Source: Candidatus Korobacter versatilis | GTDB taxonomy: Bacteria; Acidobacteriota; Terriglobia; Terriglobales; Acidobacteriaceae | Reading direction: 5' to 3' | Length of the DNA: 64,000 bases | Assembly (NCBI GenBank): GCA_016185395.1 | Contig: JACPNR010000006.1 | Location: forward strand, 124,001 to 188,000 | In this document: one piece after another, positions 36,229-43,042 of the stretch | Numbering within the stretch: the first letter of the stretch is position 1 | Layout of the letters: the number at the start of each line of letters is the position of its first letter | Notes under the pieces: model-generated | What the model was told of the DNA's origin: nothing | Seen by the model: the letters and a program-made list of their open reading frames with translations, nothing else | The model's database searches: none | Position numbers and translations under genes: made by a program

Positions 36229-36261
36229 GCTTCCCACCACTGACGTGGTGGGCTAACGAAT
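36229..36261 (-). repeat. REP copy, right of the transposase (inverted)
   Basis: Read on the minus strand it is ATTCGTTAGCCCACCAC-GTCA-GTGGTGGGAAGC, matching the left copy outside the stem. The stem bases differ but still pair, which indicates selection for structure. Confidence 0.85.
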
Positions 36262-36323
36262 GACGCCCTTCGGGCTGCGCGCTGGTTTTGGTAGCACTGC
36301 TCCCAAACGCAGCGGCAGGTTTC

Positions 36324-36380
36324 TCATTTCTTATACTCGTTCTTGTAGACCACTCCGCCCTTCATCACGAACTTGAGCCG
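36324..36380 (-). pseudogene. orphan C-terminal tail of a second amidohydrolase (3' echo)
   Basis: The minus strand encodes [17 protein letters not shown] and a stop. This is nearly the same as the end of the intact amidohydrolase 60 bases upstream ([17 protein letters not shown]). No further homologous sequence precedes it; a dispersed repeat does instead. It is a remnant of a paralogue or of a replaced allele. Confidence 0.8.
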
Positions 36381-36442
36381 TTTAGCGGGCGTGAGCGAAG
36401 CGGGAGCCCGCTGGCGAAATCCTGAGCGAAAGCGAAGGATCT
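36379..36442. repeat. composite dispersed repeat between amidohydrolase and its echo
   Basis: TTTAGCGGGC, then GCCCGCTGGCG, then ATCCTGAGCGAAAGCGAAGGAT: the same two-part element as at 35505. It sits exactly between the two copies of the gene end. Confidence 0.65.
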
Positions 36443-37749
36443 CACTTGGCACGGTATTCATTCTTGTAAACGACGCCACCTTTCATGACAAAGCGCACGT
36501 TCTCGAGCGCGCGCACGTCTTTCGTCGGGTCGCCGTCCACCGCGATGATGTCCGCCCACTTGCCGGCTTCGATGGAGCCGACTCTGTCACCCAGTCCGAT
36601 CAGCTCGGCGGCGTTCACCCACGACGTCCGCATCGCCGCCATCGGACTCATGCCGAGCGTCACGTAGACATTGAACTCGCGCGCGTTCAGGCCGTGCGGA
36701 TACACCGCCGCGTCCGTGCCGAACGCCACCTTCACGCCGCTCGAGAAGGCGTGCGCGAGGTTCTTGCGCGCTTCCGGCAGCACGGCGTGCGCCTTGGCGC
36801 GCGCGTATTCGGGCAGCGCGGTGGCCTCGTTCTCCATCAGCCAGTAGCCGAGGTAGAGCGTAGGGACGATGTACGTGCCATTCTTCTTCAGCGTGGCGAT
36901 GCCTTCGTCGTCGATGTAGGAACCATGTTCGATCGAATCCACGCCCGCCTCCGACGCCCAGATGATCCCTGGCCCGCCGTGCGCGTGCGCCGCGACCTTG
37001 CGGCCGAGCCGGTGCGCTTCCGCCACGATGGCCTTCATCTCTTCCAGCGTGAACTGCGAGGCCTTGGGATCGTCGCCGCGCGAGAGCACACCGCCGGTGG
37101 CGCACACCTTGATGACGTCCGCGCCGTACTTGATGATCTCGCGCACCTTGTGCTGCACCGCTGCGATGCCGTCGGCCACGCCGTCCGCCTGCTTGTGCCA
37201 CTCGTAGGGCAGCAGATTGTTGTCGCAATGCCCGCCGGTGATGCTGAGCGCGGGCCCGCTGGCGTAGATGCGCGGGCCCTCGATGCCGCCGGAATTGATG
37301 GCGTCGCGCAGGTCGATGTCCGCATAACCCTGCGCACCGACGTTGCGGATGGTGGTGAACCCCGCCTCGAGCGTGACCTTGGCGTACTGCGCGCCGTAGA
37401 GCGCGTCGCGCGCGGCCGAGCTCGCCAGGCCCGCGTAGCCGTGGTGCCACGGATCGCCGGTGATGTGCGTGTGCGCGTCGACCATTCCCGGCACCACGGT
37501 CGCGTTTGAGAGGTCGATGTAGGTCTCGCCCGGCGCCACCGCCTTGAACTGCCCGCCGACACGCACGATCTTGTCGTTCTCGATCACGATGGCCTGGTCG
37601 GCGAGCATCTGCCCCGTCTTGACGTCGAGCAGATGTCCCGCGCGGATGATGGTCGTCCTCACCGGCGGCGCGGCCGGGGCGGGAGTCTGCGCTGATACCG
37701 CTACTACCAGCGCGATGGCGACCAATAAGGCTTTGAGCAAGCGCTTCAT
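36442..37749 (-). CDS. secreted metal-dependent amidohydrolase
   Basis: The 435-residue product has a signal peptide (1-20, ending VSA) and the amidohydrolase barrel. Metal motif 1 is VDAHTH, followed by a likely bridging Lys in [10 protein letters not shown], then [13 protein letters not shown] and [10 protein letters not shown]. The order matches the imidazolonepropionase/Xaa-Pro dipeptidase-like subfamily of secreted enzymes. The substrate is unknown; dipeptide hydrolysis is a reasonable guess. A duplicated copy of its last 18 codons lies downstream. Confidence 0.9.
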   Translation of the reverse strand: MKRLLKALLVAIALVVAVSAQTPAPAAPPVRTTIIRAGHLLDVKTGQMLADQAIVIENDKIVRVGGQFKAVAPGETYIDLSNATVVPGMVDAHTHITGDPWHHGYAGLASSAARDALYGAQYAKVTLEAGFTTIRNVGAQGYADIDLRDAINSGGIEGPRIYASGPALSITGGHCDNNLLPYEWHKQADGVADGIAAVQHKVREIIKYGADVIKVCATGGVLSRGDDPKASQFTLEEMKAIVAEAHRLGRKVAAHAHGGPGIIWASEAGVDSIEHGSYIDDEGIATLKKNGTYIVPTLYLGYWLMENEATALPEYARAKAHAVLPEARKNLAHAFSSGVKVAFGTDAAVYPHGLNAREFNVYVTLGMSPMAAMRTSWVNAAELIGLGDRVGSIEAGKWADIIAVDGDPTKDVRALENVRFVMKGGVVYKNEYRAK

Positions 37750-37775
37750 TCGTTCTCCTAGGTCGTTCTCAAAAG

Positions 37776-37812
37776 AAGGATCCGCGTTCCTCTGCGTTCA
37801 TCCGCGGTAAGT
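37776..37812. repeat. short intergenic repeat, ATCCGCG/TCATCCGCGG units
   Basis: GGATCCGCGTTCCTCTGCG, followed by TTCATCCGCGGTAAG, is a half-copy of the 26760-type repeat, upstream of the amidohydrolase start. The 37-base tail of the membrane-protein gene follows. Confidence 0.5.
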
Positions 37813-37831
37813 GCTTTGGTGGAGCGCGCGA

Positions 37832-38377
37832 TTATACGCCGTAGATGCCGGCGAGCCGCACCAGCACCAGCGGTACGCCCACGCCGAGCAGGACGGCATA
37901 GATGGTCCCCGGCCAAAACGCGCGCGCGAACTCGAGCGCGCGCAACGTCCCGACGAGTGGGAGCAGCAGCAGCGCCAGCACGTTGCCGCGGCGCGCCGCT
38001 GCCGGCGCCAGCTTCCACAGATGCTTCAGGTCGTCGGTGGAGGGCAGCGCGTGCACGCCCATCGAGAACCCCAGCCAATAAAACAGATAGGCGAGGGGGT
38101 CGAAGATGCGCAGCTCCCACACCGGCAGGAACACCGCCCAGCAGAAGAGCGCGCACAGCGCGCTGTTGACGAAGAACGGGCCGAGCGTTTCCACCGCCGC
38201 CGCGCCGAAGTGATTGGGGTGCTCGTGCTGCACGTGTCCGAACGGCGGGTCCAGCTCGAGGAAGCGGACGTCGAAGATGGCCAGCTTGAAAAGGCGGCAG
38301 AAGAAAAGATGGGCCGCCTCGCGCACCATCAGGCCCGGAAACGTGACCGCCGTCAGGAGGATGCCGAGCGTGATCAT
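37832..38377 (-). CDS. multi-pass membrane protein resembling M50-like metalloprotease, degenerate motif
   Basis: The 181-residue product has about five membrane spans. The first holds MVREAAHLFFCRLFKLAIFDVRFL, aligned with the HExxH-containing helix of site-2-protease-like families. Here it reads R19-E-A-A-H23, so the first zinc His is Arg. Later phrases such as VQHEHPNHF and ETLGPFFVNS also fit that fold. It may be a catalytically dead scaffold. The start overlaps the upstream gene's stop as ATGA, so the two are coupled. Confidence 0.65.
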   Translation of the reverse strand: MITLGILLTAVTFPGLMVREAAHLFFCRLFKLAIFDVRFLELDPPFGHVQHEHPNHFGAAAVETLGPFFVNSALCALFCWAVFLPVWELRIFDPLAYLFYWLGFSMGVHALPSTDDLKHLWKLAPAAARRGNVLALLLLPLVGTLRALEFARAFWPGTIYAVLLGVGVPLVLVRLAGIYGV

Positions 38378-39159
38378 GGCCGCGGCTTCCCTTCCGGCGC
38401 GGCACCATCCGCCAGCGCCGCCTGCGCTTCGAGCGCCTTCGCGCGGGCGTCGAGCGACGCCATCTCCGGATAGAGCCCGGCCGCCGCGCGCGCTTTCGTG
38501 GCGGCGTCGGCCAGCTTCCCTTCCCGCTCCAGCCGCGCCGCTTCGCTCGCCATGTCGTGGGCCGCGACGGCGCGCTCCCATATCTTCTGCACTTCGTTGA
38601 ACAGCGCGCCCGAGGCTTCGTAGCGCGCGCGTCCGTTCAGCAGCAAGCGGGCGTGCTCGTAATCGCCGGCGAGCAAGTAAGCCTTGGCGGTGAGCAGAAA
38701 CACGGTCTCGGATTCGCTCCCCGCGTCGAGCGCACGCCGCAGCTCCGCCGCCGCCGGCGCGTACTGGCGCTCGGCGAGCAATCGCCGTCCCGCGAGCAGC
38801 GCCTTCCCCGCTTCCACGTAGCCGCTGCCGTGCCACACCGCGAACGCGGCCAGCCCCACGATCACCAGCAGGCCGAGCGTGAGCCACACCGGGAACGGGA
38901 CTTCATAAAACCGCTGCCGGCACTGGAAACACAGCGGCGCGCCCGCGACCTTCAGCCACTCCGTCTCGCCCTTGTCGGCGCCGCATTCGGCGCAGATGGT
39001 GGGGTCGAGCGCGCGCACGATCTTGAGCTCGCGCCCGCCGGCCTGCGCGTCTTGCACGCGCCGCGTGCCGCACGGCTCGCACACCGTCACGCCGTCGATC
39101 ACGTACATCTTGGCCAGCGGGAGCGGCGTTTTGCAGGTGCGGCAGGGAGCGCGGCGCAT
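38374..39159 (-). CDS. zinc-ribbon protein with one membrane span and TPR-like repeats
   Basis: The 261-residue product begins with Cys pairs (CRTC, CEPC; then CAEC, CFQC), which suggests two zinc ribbons within residues 6-80. A membrane helix follows (about 88-108). The rest (115-250) is Ala/Leu-rich helical sequence resembling TPR repeats (AERQYAPAAAELRRALDAG). An interaction role at the inner membrane is inferred. It is coupled to the downstream M50-like gene by a 4-base overlap. Confidence 0.7.
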   Translation of the reverse strand: MRRAPCRTCKTPLPLAKMYVIDGVTVCEPCGTRRVQDAQAGGRELKIVRALDPTICAECGADKGETEWLKVAGAPLCFQCRQRFYEVPFPVWLTLGLLVIVGLAAFAVWHGSGYVEAGKALLAGRRLLAERQYAPAAAELRRALDAGSESETVFLLTAKAYLLAGDYEHARLLLNGRARYEASGALFNEVQKIWERAVAAHDMASEAARLEREGKLADAATKARAAAGLYPEMASLDARAKALEAQAALADGAAPEGKPRP

Positions 39160-39275
39160 GTTTTAAGTGGTGACGTTCGGATTATGTCCGCCGCCCGCGC
39201 GATTGCAAACCGAAATCTCGCCCCGGTTCCCTTTCGCGCGCGCGGCGCGTATGGTGTTGGCCTCCGGAGGCCAGC

Positions 39276-39782
39276 ATGAAACTCTTCGCTCTCATCTGTC
39301 TGCTCGCGTTCGCCGCGGTCACCGTGCCGCGTTCGCAGGCGCAAGACGCCGGCGACAAGCCGCACCGCTACGTCAACATCCCGCAGCATTTCGCCGACCT
39401 TCCGTTCTCCGACGCCGTCCTCGCTGACGACACGCTCTATGTCTCCGGACGCATTGGCCTTGATCTCAAGACCCGCAAGGTCCCGGACAACCTCGATGAC
39501 GAAGTGCGCATGCTGATGGATTCCATCAAGTCCGTCGTCGAGCAGGCCGGCATGACCATGGACGACGTGGTCAACGTCACCATCTATTGTCCCGACCTCA
39601 CGCTCTACGACCGCTTCAACGCCGTCTACCGCACGTACTTCAAGGCGGGGCACTATCCCGCGCGCGCGTTCATCGGCTCGGGGCCGCTGCTCTTCGGCGG
39701 ACACTTCGAGATGACCACCATCGCGATCCGGCAGCCGAAGACCTCGCCCCAAGCCGCGAAGCCGGCAGGGAAGAGGAAGTAG
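39276..39782 (+). CDS. exported RidA-family protein
   Basis: The 168-residue product has a clear signal peptide (1-23, ending SQAQ), then a RidA/YjgF domain: LYVSGRIGLD, then MTMDDVVNVTIYCPDL, then YPARAFIG with the family Arg, and HFEMTTIA with the late Glu. RidA enzymes normally deaminate reactive enamines in the cytoplasm. Export to the periplasm is unusual and suggests another substrate. The C-terminus is Lys/Pro-rich. rsmG begins 8 bases after the stop. Confidence 0.88.
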   Translation: MKLFALICLLAFAAVTVPRSQAQDAGDKPHRYVNIPQHFADLPFSDAVLADDTLYVSGRIGLDLKTRKVPDNLDDEVRMLMDSIKSVVEQAGMTMDDVVNVTIYCPDLTLYDRFNAVYRTYFKAGHYPARAFIGSGPLLFGGHFEMTTIAIRQPKTSPQAAKPAGKRK

Positions 39783-39790
39783 GGAAGCGC

Positions 39791-40408
39791 GTGCAGACAA
39801 CGGAAATCGCGGCGTTGCTCGCGCCCTTCGCCGGCGAGCTGCCGCCGGAGCAGTTGGAGCAGATATCGAAGTACATCGATATCCTGCTGAAGTGGAACGA
39901 CAAGACGAACCTCACCGCCGTGCGCGACCCGCGCGAGATGGTGGTGCGCCACTTCGGCGAGTCGCTGTTCGCGGCGCGCGCGCTGCTCGAGCCCGAGAGC
40001 GCGCTCGACGTCATCGACGTCGGCTCCGGCGCCGGCTTTCCCGGCATGCCGCTCAAGTTGTTCGCGCCGCGCATCCGGCTCACGCTCGTCGAGGCGCAAG
40101 CCAAGAAAGCGACGTTCCTCAAGGAAGTCGTGCGCGCGCTCGGCTTCGGCAACGTGACCGTGCTCTCCGCTCGCGCCGAGACGCTCACCGAACAAGCCGA
40201 CCTGGTCACGCTGCGGGCGGTCGAGCGATTCGACGAGGTGCTGCCCATCGCCGGACACCTGGTAAAACCCGGTGGCCGCCTCGCGCTCCTCATCGGCACC
40301 GGACAGATCGGCGCGGCGCACCAGCTCCCCGAGTTCGCCTGGCAGGAAGCCAGCAAGGTCCCGCAGTCGCGCACCCGCGTCCTGCTGGTAGGGAACCTGG
40401 AGCAATAA
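39791..40408 (+). CDS. rsmG: 16S rRNA (guanine527-N7)-methyltransferase
   Basis: RsmG (GidB) methylates G527 of 16S rRNA. The 205-residue product shows YIDILLKWNDKTNLTAVRDPREMVVRHFGESL, the SAM motif VIDVGSGAGFPGMPLK and VTLRAVERFDEVL. The GTG start fits the family N-terminus. It precedes parS-parA-parB, an order often found next to the origin together with mnmG, which here lies 10 kb away. Confidence 0.95.
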   Translation: MQTTEIAALLAPFAGELPPEQLEQISKYIDILLKWNDKTNLTAVRDPREMVVRHFGESLFAARALLEPESALDVIDVGSGAGFPGMPLKLFAPRIRLTLVEAQAKKATFLKEVVRALGFGNVTVLSARAETLTEQADLVTLRAVERFDEVLPIAGHLVKPGGRLALLIGTGQIGAAHQLPEFAWQEASKVPQSRTRVLLVGNLEQ

Positions 40409-40674
40409 GACTCATCCCAATAACAAGTGGTCCGCGGATGCGCCAGGAGTTTGGATCTCTCCACGCCAGTGGAGCGCAGCCGGGGCCCGCGAGAGAGTTT
40501 GGCAGCGAACCAATCTGGTCACCCCGGTTAGCTTGCGCGGGACTGTTCATCCTTCCCGAACCAGCCTTGCTAGCATCAAGACAGTCAGAGTGGAGTGGAT
40601 GGCGCATATTTGCCAGAAATGATGCATTGAAGCGACTATTGAACCGCGAGGATTAGCGCCAAAGTGGAGCATAA

Positions 40675-40688
40675 ACGCCATATGGCGT
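40675..40688. promoter_or_regulatory. perfect palindrome in the rsmG-parA gap
   Basis: ACGCCATATGGCGT reads the same on both strands and overlaps a TATTAT. It may be an operator or an architectural site. Its ligand is unknown. Confidence 0.35.
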
Positions 40689-40885
40689 ATTATGTCGCCA
40701 CTGCGTTGCGTCTCCCCTGGTGCCGCCGAAATCCGCAGGGCCGAACCCGCCTGGTAATAGTGGAGTGAATCTCTGGTCTATCGCCGCCGATAGGGGTAGC
40801 AGGTCCTCCGCCAAGCGCCCTGAACACCCGATTCGCACCAAAACTCACCCAATAACCAAGATAGTAAACAGTCAGCCCCTGCCCT

Positions 40886-40901
40886 TGTTCCACGTGGAAC
40901 A
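40886..40901. promoter_or_regulatory. parS centromere site 1
   Basis: TGTTCCACGTGGAACA is a perfect 16-bp inverted repeat of the parS consensus. It is the loading site for the ParB clamp encoded downstream. Confidence 0.95.
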
Positions 40902-40938
40902 TCCCCCGTGAAATGAAAGCTCTACCGACCGAGCCCTT

Positions 40939-40954
40939 TGTTCCACGTGGAACA
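40939..40954. promoter_or_regulatory. parS centromere site 2
   Basis: A second identical TGTTCCACGTGGAACA lies 53 bases from the first. Both are within 190 bases of the parA start. Confidence 0.95.
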
Positions 40955-41075
40955 TCCCGCAGCGGTTTTCCGCAATCCGGCCACGAAATCCGCAATATCC
41001 TCGGTTGCGCAATCCCGCAAGCGAAGCTACTCTCGGAATCGCTCTCGCTTTCTCGTTCTCCGCACACCAAAACTC

Positions 41076-41906
41076 ATGGCACGCGTCATCGCTGTCGCCA
41101 ACCAGAAGGGCGGCGTGGGTAAGACCACCACCGCCATCAACTTGGCCGCCTCCTTCGCTGCCGCCGAGGTCGAGACCCTGCTCGTCGACTGCGACCCCCA
41201 GTCCAACTCCTCCAGCGGTCTCGGCTTCCAGCGCGACCCTGATCGCCTCTCCACCTACGACCTGTTGATGGCCTCCGCCAGCGCTGCCGAAGCCATCTTG
41301 CCCACGGCCACGGAGAAGCTCGCCGCCATCCCGGCGCACAAGAACCTGATTGGCGCGAACCTCGAGCTGGTCTCCGCCGACCGCCGCGAATTCCGCCTCA
41401 AAGACGCCTTGGCCGTAATCCGCAATCGCTACCAGTTCATTGTGCTGGACTGCCCGCCGGCGCTCGATCTGCTCACGCTCAACGCGCTGGTCGCCGCCGA
41501 TTCCGTGCTCATCCCCATGCAGGCCGAGTACTTCGCGCTCGAGGGCGTATCCGAGCTCCTCGACACCATCGAGCGCATCCGCCAGAGCTTCAATCCCGAG
41601 CTCACCATCGAGTGCGTGGTCCTCACCATGTACGACGACCGCACCAACCTGGCGCAGCAGGTCGCCAAGGACCTGAAGGGTTTCTTCGGCGACCAGCTCT
41701 GCCGCACCACCATCCCGCGCAACGTGCGCCTCGCCGAGGCGCCGAGCTTCGGCCAGGCTGCCATTGATTACGACCCGCAATCCCGCGGCGCCGAGGCCTA
41801 CATCAAGCTGGCGAAGGAACTCATCACGCGGGCAGAGAAGCGGCAGGCCGCCGCCGCGCACGTGCAGGAAAAGGTCGCAGCAGCAGGAGTCGAGACATAT
41901 GAATGA
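41076..41906 (+). CDS. parA: chromosome-partitioning ATPase ParA (Soj)
   Basis: ParA binds the nucleoid as an ATP dimer and moves ParB-parS complexes. The 276-residue product has the deviant Walker A KGGVGKTT (11-18), VDCDPQSNSSSGLG, the Walker B-like FIVLDCPPALDLLTLNAL and YDDRTNLAQQV. The ATG at 41076 is chosen at the conserved MARVIAVANQ start; an upstream frame crosses a parS site and is not part of the gene. The stop overlaps parB by 8 bases. Confidence 0.96.
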   Translation: MARVIAVANQKGGVGKTTTAINLAASFAAAEVETLLVDCDPQSNSSSGLGFQRDPDRLSTYDLLMASASAAEAILPTATEKLAAIPAHKNLIGANLELVSADRREFRLKDALAVIRNRYQFIVLDCPPALDLLTLNALVAADSVLIPMQAEYFALEGVSELLDTIERIRQSFNPELTIECVVLTMYDDRTNLAQQVAKDLKGFFGDQLCRTTIPRNVRLAEAPSFGQAAIDYDPQSRGAEAYIKLAKELITRAEKRQAAAAHVQEKVAAAGVETYE

Positions 41907-42783
41907 CAAAAGAAAGGTCTTAGGACGCGGCCTGGAATCGCTCCTTCCCGGCGCGCGCGCCACCGCGACCGCACCACCAGCCGCGCGGCCCGCGGAACCA
42001 GGCGGAGTCCGCGAGATCCCCATCGAGGAGATCGAGCGCAACCCCTACCAGACGCGCACCCGTCTCGACGAAGTCGCGCTCCACGAGCTCGCCGCGTCCA
42101 TCCGCTCGAATGGCGTGGTGCAGCCGGTCGTCGTCCGCCAGGTCGCCGGACGCTTCCAGCTCATCGCCGGCGAACGCCGCTGGCGCGCCTCGAAGCTGGC
42201 AGGGAAGCCGACCGTGCCCGCCATCGTGAAAGAGGTCTCGAACGAGCAGGCGATGGAGATGACCATCATCGAGAACCTGCAGCGCGAGGACCTGAACCCC
42301 ATCGAGCAGGCGCGCGCCTACGAACGCCTCGCGCGCGAGTTCAACCTCACGCAGGAGCACATGGCGCAGCGCACCGGTAAAGACCGTTCGTCGGTCGCCA
42401 ACTTCCTGCGCCTGCTCAAGCTTCCGGTGGAAGTCCAGCTCGACGTCGAGAACTCCGCGCTCAGCTTCGGACACGCCAAGGTCTTGATGATGCTCGACTC
42501 GCCCGAGGCGCAGCTCGATCTGGCCAAGCGCGCCGTCGAGGACGCGCTCTCCGTCCGCCAGCTTGAGCAGATCGTCCACGAGCTCATGCACCCGGCGGAA
42601 AAAGCGCAGCGGCAGAAGCGCGCCGTGGATCCGAACGTCGCCGAGGCGGAGAGGGAACTGGAGCGCGTGCTCGGCGTCCGCGTCGAGATCCGCGATAGCG
42701 GCGGCAAGGGCAAGATCATCTTGCGCTACGGCTCGCTCGAGGACTACGACCGCGTGGTCGAGATGCTGGGCGCGCGCAAGTAG
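41899..42783 (+). CDS. parB: chromosome-partitioning protein ParB (Spo0J)
   Basis: ParB is a CTP-dependent clamp that loads at parS and spreads. The 294-residue product has the start KRKVLGRGLESLLPG, the IPIEEIERNPYQTR segment, the nucleotide pocket with GERRWRAS and ENLQREDLNPIEQARAY, a helix-turn-helix (TQEHMAQRTGKDRSSVANFLRLL) and a C-terminal dimer domain. It overlaps parA and is translated with it. Confidence 0.96.
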   Translation: MNDKRKVLGRGLESLLPGARATATAPPAARPAEPGGVREIPIEEIERNPYQTRTRLDEVALHELAASIRSNGVVQPVVVRQVAGRFQLIAGERRWRASKLAGKPTVPAIVKEVSNEQAMEMTIIENLQREDLNPIEQARAYERLAREFNLTQEHMAQRTGKDRSSVANFLRLLKLPVEVQLDVENSALSFGHAKVLMMLDSPEAQLDLAKRAVEDALSVRQLEQIVHELMHPAEKAQRQKRAVDPNVAEAERELERVLGVRVEIRDSGGKGKIILRYGSLEDYDRVVEMLGARK

Positions 42784-42816
42784 CATATTGACGTCCATCG
42801 ATATGTGGCGGGAGCC

Positions 42817-42966
42817 ATGATTCGCAAGCTCAACTCCGGCAAGTACCGCCTTTACTCGCGCAAGCAGAGCCCGAAGACGGGCAAGCGCCGCAACCTGGGG
42901 ACGTTCTCCTCGCTCGCGGCGGCGAGGAAGCACGAGCGCGCGGTGCAGTTCTTCAAGCGGGCCTAG
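42817..42966 (+). CDS. small basic conserved-type protein, 49 residues
   Basis: A short ORF begins MIRKLNSGKYRLYSRKQSP and continues KTGKRRNLGTFSSLAAARKHERAVQFFKRA. The pattern is highly basic with an RNLGTF core, and it recalls small uncharacterised proteins found in acidobacteria and deltaproteobacteria. GGGAG lies just before the ATG. It follows parB by 33 bases and may be in the same transcript. Nucleic-acid binding is inferred from charge. Confidence 0.65.
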   Translation: MIRKLNSGKYRLYSRKQSPKTGKRRNLGTFSSLAAARKHERAVQFFKRA

Positions 42967-43042
42967 CCTTCTGAAACCGCGACAATACTGGGCCAGGCGT
43001 GCGCCGTCTCGCATCCGAATCCGCGCTATAATCGCGCCCGCG

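Larger units (their letters stand above)
40409..41075. other. non-coding region between rsmG and parA
   Basis: About 670 bases with no supported ORF. It holds a perfect 14-bp palindrome (40675-40688), short AT-richer tracts and two parS sites. No DnaA-box cluster could be seen by eye, so this is not claimed as the origin. Confidence 0.6.

Noticed and set aside
40938-41075. 46-residue N-terminal extension of ParA starting MFHVEH
   Set aside because: The peptide is the translation of a parS site; ParA proteins start at MARVIAVANQ.
40409-41075. oriC
   Set aside because: The setting is right, but no cluster of DnaA boxes or strong AT-rich unwinding region could be seen by eye.
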